DNA of 64,000 nucleotides from WSZJ01 sp964590435 (GCA_964590435.1 CAZPWT010000012.1:1-64000); one strand, 5' to 3'; positions 42,235 to 53,140 are shown, numbered from the stretch's first letter. The notes: generated from the sequence alone by a model not told the origin. Translations and numbers: made by a program.

Positions 42235-42742
42235 GGACGTCGAAAGTCGAAGGTCGAAGGTTTGGATTCAGGCAGAGGCGGATTGGATGCGGCTGCGAAG
42301 GGCGTGCAACATTCGCTCCAGGGGCGTTATGCGGGATTGGAGCGCCTCCAGGTCGTTCGGCGAAATGAACGACAGCCTCCGAGCCAGGTGGAGCAGCGAT
42401 TCGACCTCGTTGAGCGAGCCTTCCGCCATGTTGATGAACCTTGCGTAGTCGGCGGGCGATAGACGTTTTGAGCCTTCGGCGATGTTGGACGAGACGGATA
42501 CCGCCGCCCTGCGAAGCTGAGAAATCATCCCGAACTTCTCCTCCGCGGGAAAAGCCCGGCTGACCCGATAGACTTCGCAGGCCAGATCCTGCGCCCCGTG
42601 CCAAACTCGCAACTCCGTGAACTTCTGCATGAATCTTCCCTGATCCCCTGACCCTGCCGCCATCCTTGAACTTCCCTCTCCCAAAGTCAACCCAACCCCC
42701 AACGCTTTTCCCGCCTTCGACCTTCAACCTTCGACGTCGTCC
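42235..42742. mobile_element. Candidate mini-element: heptad terminal inverted repeats around a four-helix-bundle gene
   Basis: Left arm 42235-42260 begins GGACGTCGAAAGTCGAAGG; right arm 42714-42742, read inward from the other end, begins GGACGACGTCGAAGGTTGA. Both are tandem 7-nt units of the CTTCGAC family found elsewhere in the window. The 508-bp unit contains only the gene at 42268-42630 and starts 33 bp after the tRNA-Leu terminator. No transposase and no target-site duplication are seen, so mobility is an inference. Confidence 0.45.
42268..42630 (-). CDS. Four-helix-bundle protein (S23 / 23S-rRNA-intervening-sequence family)
   Basis: 120 residues. FTELRVWHGAQDLACEVYRV, then FPAEEKFGMISQLRRAAVSV, SSNIAEGSKRLSPADYARF and NMAEGSLNEVESLLHLARRL are the family's four helices. 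Members are encoded in intervening sequences of some 23S rRNA genes, free-standing elsewhere, and related to the Avd accessory proteins of diversity-generating retroelements; they form pentamers and bind nucleic acid. No reverse transcriptase or variable repeat is nearby. Its stop is 8 bp from the left arm of the inverted heptads. The start MQKF is the family start; in-frame upstream Met codons are less likely. Confidence 0.9.
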   Translation of the reverse strand: MQKFTELRVWHGAQDLACEVYRVSRAFPAEEKFGMISQLRRAAVSVSSNIAEGSKRLSPADYARFINMAEGSLNEVESLLHLARRLSFISPNDLEALQSRITPLERMLHALRSRIQSASA

Positions 42743-42751
42743 GCGAGACAC

Positions 42752-43819
42752 ATGTCCACCCCCACCCCCTGGAAAGTCGACGGCTCCACCGGCGGCGGCC
42801 AACTCCCCCGCACCGCCATCGCCATCGCCGCCCTCCGCGGCGTCCGCCTCCGCGTCGAAAACATCCGCCGCAACCGCGGCAACCCCGGCCTCCAGCGCCA
42901 GCACCTCGCCGCCCTCCTCACCGTCGAACGCATCAGCGGCGGGTCGCTCGCGGGGTGCGTGAAGGGCTCCTCCTGGGTCGAGTTCTTCCCCGGCACCGCG
43001 TCCGGCCCGGTGCGCGAATCGACGGACATCGGAAGCGCCGGCTCAACGATGCTCGTGCTCCAGGCGGCGCTGCCGCTGCTGGCGCGAAGGGGCGGGACGC
43101 TCACCGTGACAGGCGGGACGGACAACCCGATGGCGCCGCCGGTCGACTGGTTCCGCGAAATCCTCGTCCCTGCCCTTCGCGAAATGGGCGTCGCTCCCGG
43201 GATCGAGCTCGTCCGCCGCGGCTTCTTCCCCGCCGGCGGCGGCGAGATCACCGTCTCCTGCCCTGCGACGCCGTCGTGGCGCGGCATCACCCGCACGGCA
43301 TGGGGCGGCCCCGCCCGGATCGCCGGCGTTTCCTACGCGTCGTCGCTTCCCGAACACGTCCCCGAGAGGATCCGCGCGACGGCGCTGAAGGAGCTGCGAA
43401 GCGGCAAGGGGCTGACGGCGGACGCGAAGTCGGCGCTGCGCGAGTGCGAAGTGGACGTGCGGCTGGACCTGTCGAAGGGTCCGTCGCCGGGCGCCGGGAT
43501 CGTGCTCTGGGCGGAGGACGCCCGCGGCGTCCGAATCGGCGCTTCCGCCCTCGGCGAACGCGGCAAGCCGAGCGAGGACGTGGGGCGTGAAGCGGGGGCG
43601 TGGCTTCTGGCGGAGTTGGCGTCGGGGGCGCCGGTGGACCGGCATCTCGCGGACCAACTGCTGGTGTGGGCCGCGCTGGCCTCGACCCCGAGCGACTTCG
43701 TGATTTCCGAGGCGACGGACCACGTAAAGAGCTGCGCGCAGCTTCTGCGCGAAGGCGCCGGCGCCACGATCGAAATCGAGGGAAGCGCCCCCGCCCGGGT
43801 GAAGGTCACGCCCCCCTGA
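42752..43819 (+). CDS. rtcA: RNA 3'-terminal phosphate cyclase
   Basis: 355 residues, normal length. WKVDGSTGGGQLPRTAIAIA opens the family fold; RRGFFPAGGGEITV and the catalytic-His region VDRHLADQLLVWAALA are diagnostic. RtcA adenylates and cyclises RNA 3'-phosphates, working with the ligase RtcB in RNA repair; rtcB is not in the window. No Shine-Dalgarno is visible; a heptad repeat arm ends 9 bp before the start. Confidence 0.93.
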   Translation: MSTPTPWKVDGSTGGGQLPRTAIAIAALRGVRLRVENIRRNRGNPGLQRQHLAALLTVERISGGSLAGCVKGSSWVEFFPGTASGPVRESTDIGSAGSTMLVLQAALPLLARRGGTLTVTGGTDNPMAPPVDWFREILVPALREMGVAPGIELVRRGFFPAGGGEITVSCPATPSWRGITRTAWGGPARIAGVSYASSLPEHVPERIRATALKELRSGKGLTADAKSALRECEVDVRLDLSKGPSPGAGIVLWAEDARGVRIGASALGERGKPSEDVGREAGAWLLAELASGAPVDRHLADQLLVWAALASTPSDFVISEATDHVKSCAQLLREGAGATIEIEGSAPARVKVTPP

Positions 43820-43846
43820 CCTTTGACATTCGACCTTCGACGTCGT
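43820..43846 (+). repeat. Heptad-repeat copy, CTTCGAC type
   Basis: CTTTGAC, ATTCGAC, CTTCGAC, GTCGTTC directly after the rtcA stop codon. Matches the arms at 9391, 31113 and 42714. Confidence 0.65.
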
Positions 43847-43943
43847 TCTCCCGCCGGAATCCGCCGTTCAACCCAAGAACATTTCTCCCCCCGCCAGCGT
43901 TACGGTTACTGTCTCCGGCGCGCCAAAGCCAGGAGGTCCGACC

Positions 43944-45269
43944 ATGGAACAGCAGCAGCTCAAGAACGACTACATGGACCAGGTTCTTCGGGAACAGGTC
44001 CACCTCGAGAATGCCCTGAAGGTCCAGCGCGTCGCGGCGCCTGCCCAGGCGGCGGGGCACGGCGGCGACGATTCGCGGTTTTTCCAGGGGCAGGTCCCCG
44101 GCGGGATGGACGCCGGCTCGGGGGCGGTCCCGTACCGCATCACCGGCATCCTGAGGTGGAAGAACGTCGTCGTCCCGCCGAATTGCTGGGTGGTCCACAC
44201 CCGTCGCGGGCGGACCGAGCCGATCAACCTCGGCCTAGGCGTCTCCTTCCGCTTCGATCCCTGGACCGATTCGTTCATCGTCGTCCCGGCCGCGATGCAG
44301 ACGATCCTGATCAACGCGCGCTGCATTTCCCGCGAGAAGCAGGGCGTGCTCGTGCAGGGCTACGTGCAGTGGATCATCGAGGACTTCAAGAACGCCTACC
44401 GCAAGTGCGACTTCACCGACGCGCTCGACCCGATGCGCCTCGTGAACGTCCAGCTGCGCGAGCAGGCCGAGGCCGCGATCAAGGACAAGGTCGCGACGAT
44501 GTCGATCGACGAAGTCCTCGCCGACAAGCAGCCGATCATCAAGGAACTCACCGAGCGCCTCCGCAAGATCATGGAAGGCGAGGGCGAGGGCCACGAGCGC
44601 GGCCTCGGGCTCCGCATCGTGACGGTGCAGATCAAGGAAGCGATCGTCAGCTCCCCCAAGGTCTGGGAGATGCTCCAGCGGCCGTTCCGCAGCGAGCGGG
44701 CGAAAGAAGCGCGGCTGGCGGAACTCGCGAGCGACGCCGTAGTGCAGGCGAAAGAGTCGGAGGCCGCGAAGGCGGCGGCGAAGCTGAAGATCGAGACCGA
44801 TGCCGAAGTCGCGCGTCTCCGGGCGCAGTCGGAGGCGAACGCGTTCGATCGCGACCAGGCCGAGAAAGCGCGGCGCGCAAAGGTCGAGGCCGAGGCGCTG
44901 ACCCAGACGCTGGGGCACGAGAAGGAGAAGATCGCGCGGAAGGCCGAGGTGGCGAAGCTGCAGGTCGAGGCCGACCTCGCCCGCGACGACGTCCAGCGCG
45001 CCTACAACCACAAATGGGACGAGAAGCAGGTCGCCCTCGACGCCGCCCGCCGCAAGGTCGAGAACGATCTCTCCGCCACCGCCCTGCAGGCCCAGCTCAT
45101 CGAAGCGCTTCCGGAAGTGGCCTCGAAGATGCCGAAACCGACGGAGCTGAGGTCCGTGTCGATCGGCCCGGGCGCGGACGGCGTGCATTCGCTCGTCGCC
45201 AGCCTGGTGGCGCTGGTGGACGGGCTGAGGGCGAAGGGTGCGGAGTCGAACGGAGAGAAGAAGAAGTGA
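43944..45269 (+). CDS. SPFH/band-7 domain protein
   Basis: 441 residues. After a hydrophilic N-terminus, VPPNCWVVHTRRGRTEPI starts an SPFH domain (~75-235: YVQWIIEDFKNAYRKCDF, VNVQLREQAEAAIKDKVATM, LGLRIVTVQIKEAIV). Residues ~240-380 are a long Ala/Glu/Lys/Arg-rich coiled coil typical of flotillin-like scaffolds. No obvious transmembrane helix, unlike most flotillins. AGGAGG precedes the ATG. The next gene starts within its stop (GTGA). Confidence 0.85.
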   Translation: MEQQQLKNDYMDQVLREQVHLENALKVQRVAAPAQAAGHGGDDSRFFQGQVPGGMDAGSGAVPYRITGILRWKNVVVPPNCWVVHTRRGRTEPINLGLGVSFRFDPWTDSFIVVPAAMQTILINARCISREKQGVLVQGYVQWIIEDFKNAYRKCDFTDALDPMRLVNVQLREQAEAAIKDKVATMSIDEVLADKQPIIKELTERLRKIMEGEGEGHERGLGLRIVTVQIKEAIVSSPKVWEMLQRPFRSERAKEARLAELASDAVVQAKESEAAKAAAKLKIETDAEVARLRAQSEANAFDRDQAEKARRAKVEAEALTQTLGHEKEKIARKAEVAKLQVEADLARDDVQRAYNHKWDEKQVALDAARRKVENDLSATALQAQLIEALPEVASKMPKPTELRSVSIGPGADGVHSLVASLVALVDGLRAKGAESNGEKKK

Positions 45270-46093
45270 CGGACGGGAAGGAAAGTTCGGAGACGGGAGA
45301 CGGGAGTGCGGGTGAAAAGCCTGCTCCCCGCTCCCGGTGGGTTGAGCTGGCCGCGAGGCTGCCGATCCTCGCGGCGGGGATCCTGTTCCTGCTCTTCCCC
45401 CACCCGGGAAGAGCGCTTCACGAGATCCGCACGCTGCGCGACCCGGCCGCGCTGATCGCGCCGGACGACCCGGCGGTCGCAAAGCTATCGGCGGAAATCG
45501 ACGCCGCGATGCCGGCCGGGCTCGATCGCCCCGCGCAAGTCGCCTGGATCGAGGAGTTCGTGGAGAAGCGGATCGTCTACACGAACGACTGGGACCAGTG
45601 GCTGAACGTGGACTACTGGCCGACGCCTTCGGAGACGCTGGCGTCCGGGCGCGAGGACTGCGACGGGATCGCCGTGGTTGCCGCGAGCGTCCTCAAGCGC
45701 CGCGGGTTTTCGCCGCGGATCGAGGCGAGCTACGAGCACGTCTGGCTCGAGGTCGAGGGGGAGCGCATCCTCCACCCCGACCAGGAGAGGAACTTCGACG
45801 GCGAGCACTGGTCGCTCCCGGGGTTCGGGCTGATCCTCTCGTGGCTGCGTTACTCCCTCACCTCGTTCCCGCTCTGGCGCTGGGCGACCCTGGTGCTCTG
45901 GTCCTTCTTCGTCCTGCGCTGGCCGAACCGGAGGCGGTTCGCGATCGAGGGGGTCGCGATCTCGCTGCTGCTCGTGTTTGCCAGCGCCGCGGCGCGGACG
46001 CTTCCCGACTTCCTGTTCGGCGCGGTCCTGCTCGTCTGCGCCGGGGTGCTGGCCGCGACGCTGTTCCGTGGCCAAAGGGCCGCCGCGCCGTAA
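45266..46093 (+). CDS. Membrane protein with transglutaminase-like domain
   Basis: 275 residues. A repeat-derived polar N-terminus (residues ~5-15, coming from GGAGACG heptads) precedes a helix (~27-45), then a transglutaminase/cysteine-protease-like core: PTPSETLASGREDCDGIAVV with the Cys (C-D-G), SYEHVWLEVEG with the His, and a following Asp. Two or three C-terminal helices (~215-270) follow. The 4-nt coupling to the SPFH gene suggests they act together at the membrane. Confidence 0.8.
   Translation: MTDGKESSETGDGSAGEKPAPRSRWVELAARLPILAAGILFLLFPHPGRALHEIRTLRDPAALIAPDDPAVAKLSAEIDAAMPAGLDRPAQVAWIEEFVEKRIVYTNDWDQWLNVDYWPTPSETLASGREDCDGIAVVAASVLKRRGFSPRIEASYEHVWLEVEGERILHPDQERNFDGEHWSLPGFGLILSWLRYSLTSFPLWRWATLVLWSFFVLRWPNRRRFAIEGVAISLLLVFASAAARTLPDFLFGAVLLVCAGVLAATLFRGQRAAAP
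45284..45306 (+). repeat. Heptad-repeat copy inside a coding region, GGAGACG type
   Basis: AGTTCGGAGACGGGAG plus one further GACGGGAG unit, identical in core to the arms at 24222-24299, but here translated as the polar N-terminal residues of the transglutaminase-like protein. Confidence 0.7.
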
Positions 46094-46096
46094 AAT
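46091..46096 (+). promoter_or_regulatory. Putative -10 (TAAAAT) for the lipoprotein gene
   Basis: TAAAAT overlaps the stop codon of the previous gene and lies 30 nt before the ATG at 46127, whose leader has AGGAG. Confidence 0.5.
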
Positions 46097-46126
46097 CCCT
46101 GCGAAACCCCCTTCTCAGGAGCCCCC

Positions 46127-46558
46127 ATGCTGAAGTTCCCCGCGTACGCCCTGCTGGCCGTCGCCCTGCTCGCCGGTTGCGGCGACAAGAAGGAATCTTC
46201 CTCCGGCGGCAGCTCGTCCGGCGGAAGCTCGACGCCCGCCTCGAAGTACGGCACGCCCGAGGACACGGCGAAGGCGTTCTTCGCGGCCTGCGCCGCGGCC
46301 GACTGGAAGGCGCTCGGCGAGTGCTGCTCGAAGACGGACGAAGGGATCGCGGAGATCCGCGACGGGAAGCTGTCCGACAAGGAGAAAGAGAACTTCAAGG
46401 CGGGGCTCGGCACCGCGAAGGCCGGCGCCGCGACCAAGGGCGCGGACGGCAAGACCGCGGACGTCGCCTTCACGGGCATGGACCATGGCAAGGAGCGCGG
46501 CGGCACCCTGAAGATGGTCCTCGAGGGCTCGGACTGGAAGGTCGTCGACCTGAAGTAG
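46127..46558 (+). CDS. Small lipoprotein, DUF4878-like
   Basis: 143 residues. Signal peptide with lipobox LLAGC (Cys ~20), Ser/Gly linker, then a ~95-residue domain opening GTPEDTAKAFFAACAAADW and ending LEGSDWKVVDLK, the pattern of NTF2-like DUF4878 lipoproteins. Function unknown. Own -10 and terminator. Confidence 0.8.
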   Translation: MLKFPAYALLAVALLAGCGDKKESSSGGSSSGGSSTPASKYGTPEDTAKAFFAACAAADWKALGECCSKTDEGIAEIRDGKLSDKEKENFKAGLGTAKAGAATKGADGKTADVAFTGMDHGKERGGTLKMVLEGSDWKVVDLK

Positions 46559-46572
46559 GCGCGCCGGAAACG

Positions 46573-46606
46573 AACGAGGCCGCGGGAAACCGCGGCCTCG
46601 TTTCTT
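46573..46606. terminator. Hairpin terminator after lipoprotein gene
   Basis: 13-bp stem AACGAGGCCGCGG - GAAA - CCGCGGCCTCGTT followed by TCTTTGT. Confidence 0.88.
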
Positions 46607-46638
46607 TGTCTGTCGGGCCTTCAGGCAGAGCAATGCAC

Positions 46639-46760
46639 GAGTCTTCTCAGGCCACTTCCCCCGCAGAAATGCGATCCTTCGACTCGGCCTGCGGCCTCGC
46701 TCAGGATAAGCCGGGCCGATGGGGGCCTGGACGAGAGAAGACTCTTTTACGGCCCGGCTT
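46639..46760. repeat. REP-like nested inverted repeat
   Basis: Outer pair GAGTCTTCTC (46639-46648) and GAGAAGACTC (46735-46744); second pair AAGCCGGGCC (46708-46717) and GGCCCGGCTT (46751-46760); and the REP-type core CCTTCGACTCGGCC...GGCCTCGCTCAGGATAAG at 46677-46710. The rightmost arm overlaps the stop codon of tldE (46759-46761). Confidence 0.75.
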
Positions 46761-48195
46761 AAAACTCAGTCTTGCTCGAAAACGTCCACTCCCGGAACTT
46801 CATCGCCGGCACGCAGGCGCTTCCGAACGGCGACCACGTGTTCGGCGTGATCACCCGGTCGCGGCCGACCAGCTCCGCGCCGTGCAGCGCCTTGGCGATG
46901 GACTGCGTGAAGCGCATGTTCTTGATCGGGTGGCGGACCTTGCCGTCCTCGACCCAGAAGGCGCCGTCGCGGGTCATGCCGGTGAACAGCGCGACGGGCG
47001 GGTTGAGCAGGCCGTTGAGGTAATGGAAGCGGGTGACGAGGACGCCGCGGTTGGTCTGGGCGATCATTTCCTCGACGCTGGACATGCCCGGGGCGACGAA
47101 GAGGTTGAGCGGCATCGCGGTGAGGCCCATGCCCGGGAACGGCGCGTGGCCCGTGGGGCGGGATTTCGCGTTCGCCGCGCTGACGACGTCGTGGGCGACT
47201 TCGCGGGCGACGCCGCGGTCGATGAAGTACACCGACTTCTTCGGGCGCCCTTCGAAATCGAACGGCAGCGGGATCCCCTCGGAGTCGAGGCCGTCGTCGT
47301 AGATCGTCACCGCGTCGGTGGCGACCATCTGGCCGAACTTGTCCTTGAGAAACGACTGGCCGTCCTCCACGGAACGTCCCGTGAACGCAATCCACGGCAG
47401 CCACGAGAAAATCTCGGCGACCGCGGCGGGCTCGAGGATCACCTCGTACGTCCCCGGGTCGAGATCCTTAGGCTTGCGGCTCTGGACGCACTTCCGGATC
47501 GCCACGTCGGCGAGCGTCGGCAGGTCGAGCCCTTTCCAGCGCGGCTCCGCGTCCGCGCTGTAGCCGCTTCCGCCGCCGCCCGGATCCATCGCGATGAACT
47601 GGGCCTCAGCGGTGGTCCCCTCGTGGAAGGCGGCGAGGCCGGCGGTGTTGGCGACGGCGAGCTGGGTGGTGCGGGCGATCAGGGCGCCGTGGAGTTCGGT
47701 CTTGGCCTTGCCCGCGGCGGCGAAGAGCGGCTTGAGGGCGTCCGCGCGCTCGTCGGGGGTCTGGCCGGTGATGGCGGGGTCGGGGTTCGGCGCCGGGCCG
47801 TAGGTCTGCGGGCCGGGAAAGCCGGGGAATTCCGCGAGCGGTTTCGCGGCGTTGGCGATTTCACGGGCCTGCCGGATGGCCAGCGCGATTTCGCTCTTTG
47901 CGAGCGAGTTGACCGACGCGACGCCGAGTTTCTTCCCGACCGCGACGCGCGCCGAGATGCTCACGCCCTGCTCCGCCATGTTCTGGTGGATGCCGCTGGC
48001 GGCGAAGCGCGTGGTGCCGCTGTCGTGGAAGATGTACACGAGCTCGGCGTCGCCGCCCGTGGACTTGAGCGCCTCGCGCATCGCGCCGAGGACGTGGTCC
48101 TTCGAGGGAAACGCGTGGGCCGCCGCCGCTTTTTTCGGCGCGGCCTTCGCGCCCGCCCGCTTGCCCGCCGCCTTTGCCTTCGCCTTCGTCTTCAT
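46759..48195 (-). CDS. tldE: TldE/PmbA-family protein with Lys/Ala-rich N-terminal tail
   Basis: 478 residues. TldE is the non-catalytic partner of the TldD metalloprotease; together they process small modified peptides and antitoxins. The body shows AVANTAGLAAFHEGTTAEAQ, DPGTYEVILEPAAVAEIFSWL, FTGRSVEDGQSFLKDKFG, RGVLVTRFHYLNGLLNPPVALFTGMTRDG-type C-terminal landmarks. Residues 2-28 are an unusual tail of Lys, Ala, Gly and Pro-Lys, histone-H1/AlgP-like, before AHAFPSKDHV. The ATG overlaps the tldD stop (4 nt). Confidence 0.88.
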   Translation of the reverse strand: MKTKAKAKAAGKRAGAKAAPKKAAAAHAFPSKDHVLGAMREALKSTGGDAELVYIFHDSGTTRFAASGIHQNMAEQGVSISARVAVGKKLGVASVNSLAKSEIALAIRQAREIANAAKPLAEFPGFPGPQTYGPAPNPDPAITGQTPDERADALKPLFAAAGKAKTELHGALIARTTQLAVANTAGLAAFHEGTTAEAQFIAMDPGGGGSGYSADAEPRWKGLDLPTLADVAIRKCVQSRKPKDLDPGTYEVILEPAAVAEIFSWLPWIAFTGRSVEDGQSFLKDKFGQMVATDAVTIYDDGLDSEGIPLPFDFEGRPKKSVYFIDRGVAREVAHDVVSAANAKSRPTGHAPFPGMGLTAMPLNLFVAPGMSSVEEMIAQTNRGVLVTRFHYLNGLLNPPVALFTGMTRDGAFWVEDGKVRHPIKNMRFTQSIAKALHGAELVGRDRVITPNTWSPFGSACVPAMKFREWTFSSKTEF

Positions 48196-49625
48196 TTCGA
48201 CGCTCCCATCTTGATTCCACGGAACCGCGAAGGCGCCGCGCCGTGCCCGACACGCGCGGTCTGCCCCGGGACGCCCTTCCCGCAATTCGGCACGCCCCAG
48301 ACGCGCCAGCTGGCCTTGGAGCTGACGGCGTCGCAGGCGTTCCAGAACTGCGGCGTCATGCCCGAGTAGATGGGGTTGCGGAACAGCTTGGCCTTCTTGC
48401 CGCCCTTGAGCTGCCAGGCGGCCTCGCAGCCGAACTGGAAGTTGAGGCGGCGGTCGTCGATGGACCAGGACTTGTTGATGTCGAGGAGGATGGCGCCGTC
48501 GGAGTCGGCGAGGAGCTCGTCGGCCTCCCAGTTCCCCGGCTCGAGGGAGATGTTCATCATGCGGATGAGCGGGAGGCGCGACCACGAGTCGGCGCGCATG
48601 GCGCCGTTGGGCTTGAGCTTGAGCTTCGCCGCGGTCTCGCGGCTCGTGAGGTAGCCGACGAACACGCCGCCGTCGACGACCGGGCCGCGCGCGGTCGGCA
48701 CGCCCTCGTCGTCGTAGCCGTACGATCCCAGACCGCCCGGGATCGTCCCGTCGAGCGAGATCGTCACGTAGCCGCTGCCGTACTTGAACTTGCCGAGCTT
48801 GTCCGGCTGCAGGAACGACCCGCCCGCGAGCGACTGCTCCGTCCCCAGCACCCGGTCCGCCTCGATCGGGTGCCCGCACGATTCATGGATCTGCAACGCC
48901 AGCTGCGGGCCCCACAGGATCAGGTCGTACGTCCCCTCCGGCAGATCCGGCGCGTCCAGAAGCTGGTCCGCCTCGTCGCGCACCCGCTCGACGTGGTCGG
49001 CCATCTTCATCGCCTCGATGTGCTCCCACCCGCCCGTCACGAAGTCGCCACGGTGCGAGTTCGGGTAGCTGCGCGTCTGCACCATCCCGTTCGCCGCCGC
49101 CACCGCCACCGCCCCCGCGCCGCACTCGATGATGTCCTGGTCGATCAGCGCGCCCTCGCTGGAAGCGAACAGCTTGCGCGTCCGGTACGCCGTGTACGAA
49201 GCGCCGCCGGAGACGATCCGCTTCCCTTTCTTGAGACCCTCGGAGATCGAGGCGAGAAGCGCCGTCTTCTTCGCGAGCGGCACCTTGAACGGGTCGACCT
49301 GGCAAGGCGTCTTCCACGACGCCTTCACCGGCTCGACGGGCGCGAGCTTCGCGGGCGCCGCCGAGGCCCGCGCCGTGGCCTGCGCAACCGCCAGCGCCCG
49401 GTCCGCGACGCCGAGGTCCGCGAGGTTGTCCGTCGCCGCGAACCCCCAGGAGCCCTTCCACAGCACCCGCACGCCGATCCCGCGGCTCCGGGAGCGCGAG
49501 TTCGCCTCGATCACCCCGTTGCGCGCCGCGATCGTTTCTTCCTCGAGGTCCACATACCGCGCGTCGGCGTAATCGACCTTCTTACGCTTGAGGTGGCTGA
49601 TGATTTCCTGGAGCGCCGCTTTCAT
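48192..49625 (-). CDS. tldD: TldD-family metalloprotease
   Basis: 477 residues, normal length. Active-site HESCGHPIEAD at ~residue 245 gives the HE-x3-H zinc motif. RSRSRGIGVRVLWKGSWGFA, YVTISLDGTIPGG and a late ligand region (VGVPNCGKG-like, GMTPQFWNACD) are typical. Catalytic partner of TldE, encoded immediately downstream. Confidence 0.92.
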   Translation of the reverse strand: MKAALQEIISHLKRKKVDYADARYVDLEEETIAARNGVIEANSRSRSRGIGVRVLWKGSWGFAATDNLADLGVADRALAVAQATARASAAPAKLAPVEPVKASWKTPCQVDPFKVPLAKKTALLASISEGLKKGKRIVSGGASYTAYRTRKLFASSEGALIDQDIIECGAGAVAVAAANGMVQTRSYPNSHRGDFVTGGWEHIEAMKMADHVERVRDEADQLLDAPDLPEGTYDLILWGPQLALQIHESCGHPIEADRVLGTEQSLAGGSFLQPDKLGKFKYGSGYVTISLDGTIPGGLGSYGYDDEGVPTARGPVVDGGVFVGYLTSRETAAKLKLKPNGAMRADSWSRLPLIRMMNISLEPGNWEADELLADSDGAILLDINKSWSIDDRRLNFQFGCEAAWQLKGGKKAKLFRNPIYSGMTPQFWNACDAVSSKASWRVWGVPNCGKGVPGQTARVGHGAAPSRFRGIKMGASK

Positions 49626-50022
49626 TCGGTACCGCCTTTTGAATCGTGTAGCCGAGAGCCGCCAGCGCCCGGTCGCGGGCCGCCGCCGCCTTCTCCGCGT
49701 CGCCCGCCTTTTCCCACGCCGTCCGGGCGAAGGACCATTTCTGGAGCCGCTCCGCCTCGACGGCGCACTCGCGCCACTCGGCCGCCGTGACGAGCTCGGG
49801 GCTGATGGCGGCGAGGCGGGACGTGAGGGACGCATCTCCCTCGCGGAGAGCGGTCTTCAGGACTTCCTTCAGCTTGGCCGTGTCCTTCGCGCGCCCGAAA
49901 AACTCGGCGGCGTCGGCGAGCCAGCCTTCCTTCAGGAATTCCGCGCCGTACCGGGCGTAATCCGGCGGCGTCTTGTGGACGGCCCAGAGCAGGTCGCGCT
50001 TGGCAACGGAGTCGGGAAGCAT
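49582..50022 (-). CDS. Small helical protein, unknown
   Basis: 146 residues, helical, with TPR-like spacing (EFLKEGWLADAAEFFGRAKD; WSFARTAWEKAGDAEKAAAAR). The last codons run 44 nt into tldD. No family recognised. GGATACCATCCGC lies just before the start, the same motif as at 2711, but spacing to this ATG is 10 nt. Confidence 0.55.
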   Translation of the reverse strand: MLPDSVAKRDLLWAVHKTPPDYARYGAEFLKEGWLADAAEFFGRAKDTAKLKEVLKTALREGDASLTSRLAAISPELVTAAEWRECAVEAERLQKWSFARTAWEKAGDAEKAAAARDRALAALGYTIQKAVPNESGAPGNHQPPQA

Positions 50023-50104
50023 GGAGGTGCGGATGGTATCCGCGGGGGGAAGCGCTGTCAGCGAAAACGGGTGCGGGAGGAGCGCTCGGAGTGAGAACGA
50101 CGGA

Positions 50105-50236
50105 TTAGCCACAGAGGGCACAGAGGACACAGAGAACGGACTGGCAGAGTGGAATCGAATGGAAGGCCCATCGATCCGGGCATGAACTCACACAGTCCTG
50201 GCCTTTAGACTCTGTGAACTCTGTGCCCTCTGTGGC
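50105..50236. repeat. Nonamer-repeat inverted element, CACAGAGGG type
   Basis: Left arm 50105-50137 consists of 9-nt units (CACAGAGGG, CACAGAGGA, CACAGAGAA) after TTAGC; right arm 50209-50236 is its complement (CTCTGTGAA, CTCTGTGCC, CTCTGTGGC). About 70 bp of ordinary sequence lie between. The 240-bp gap before uvrA contains nothing else recognised. Confidence 0.8.
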
Positions 50237-50263
50237 CCATGTCGTGTACGCCAGGCCAGATTC

Positions 50264-53107
<2,844 letters not shown>

Positions 53108-53140
53108 GGGGCGTCACTCTGCGCGAGGGTCCGGCGGGCG

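Noticed and set aside
42235..42742. Diversity-generating retroelement around the four-helix-bundle (Avd-related) gene
   Set aside because: No reverse transcriptase, template repeat or variable repeat is visible nearby.
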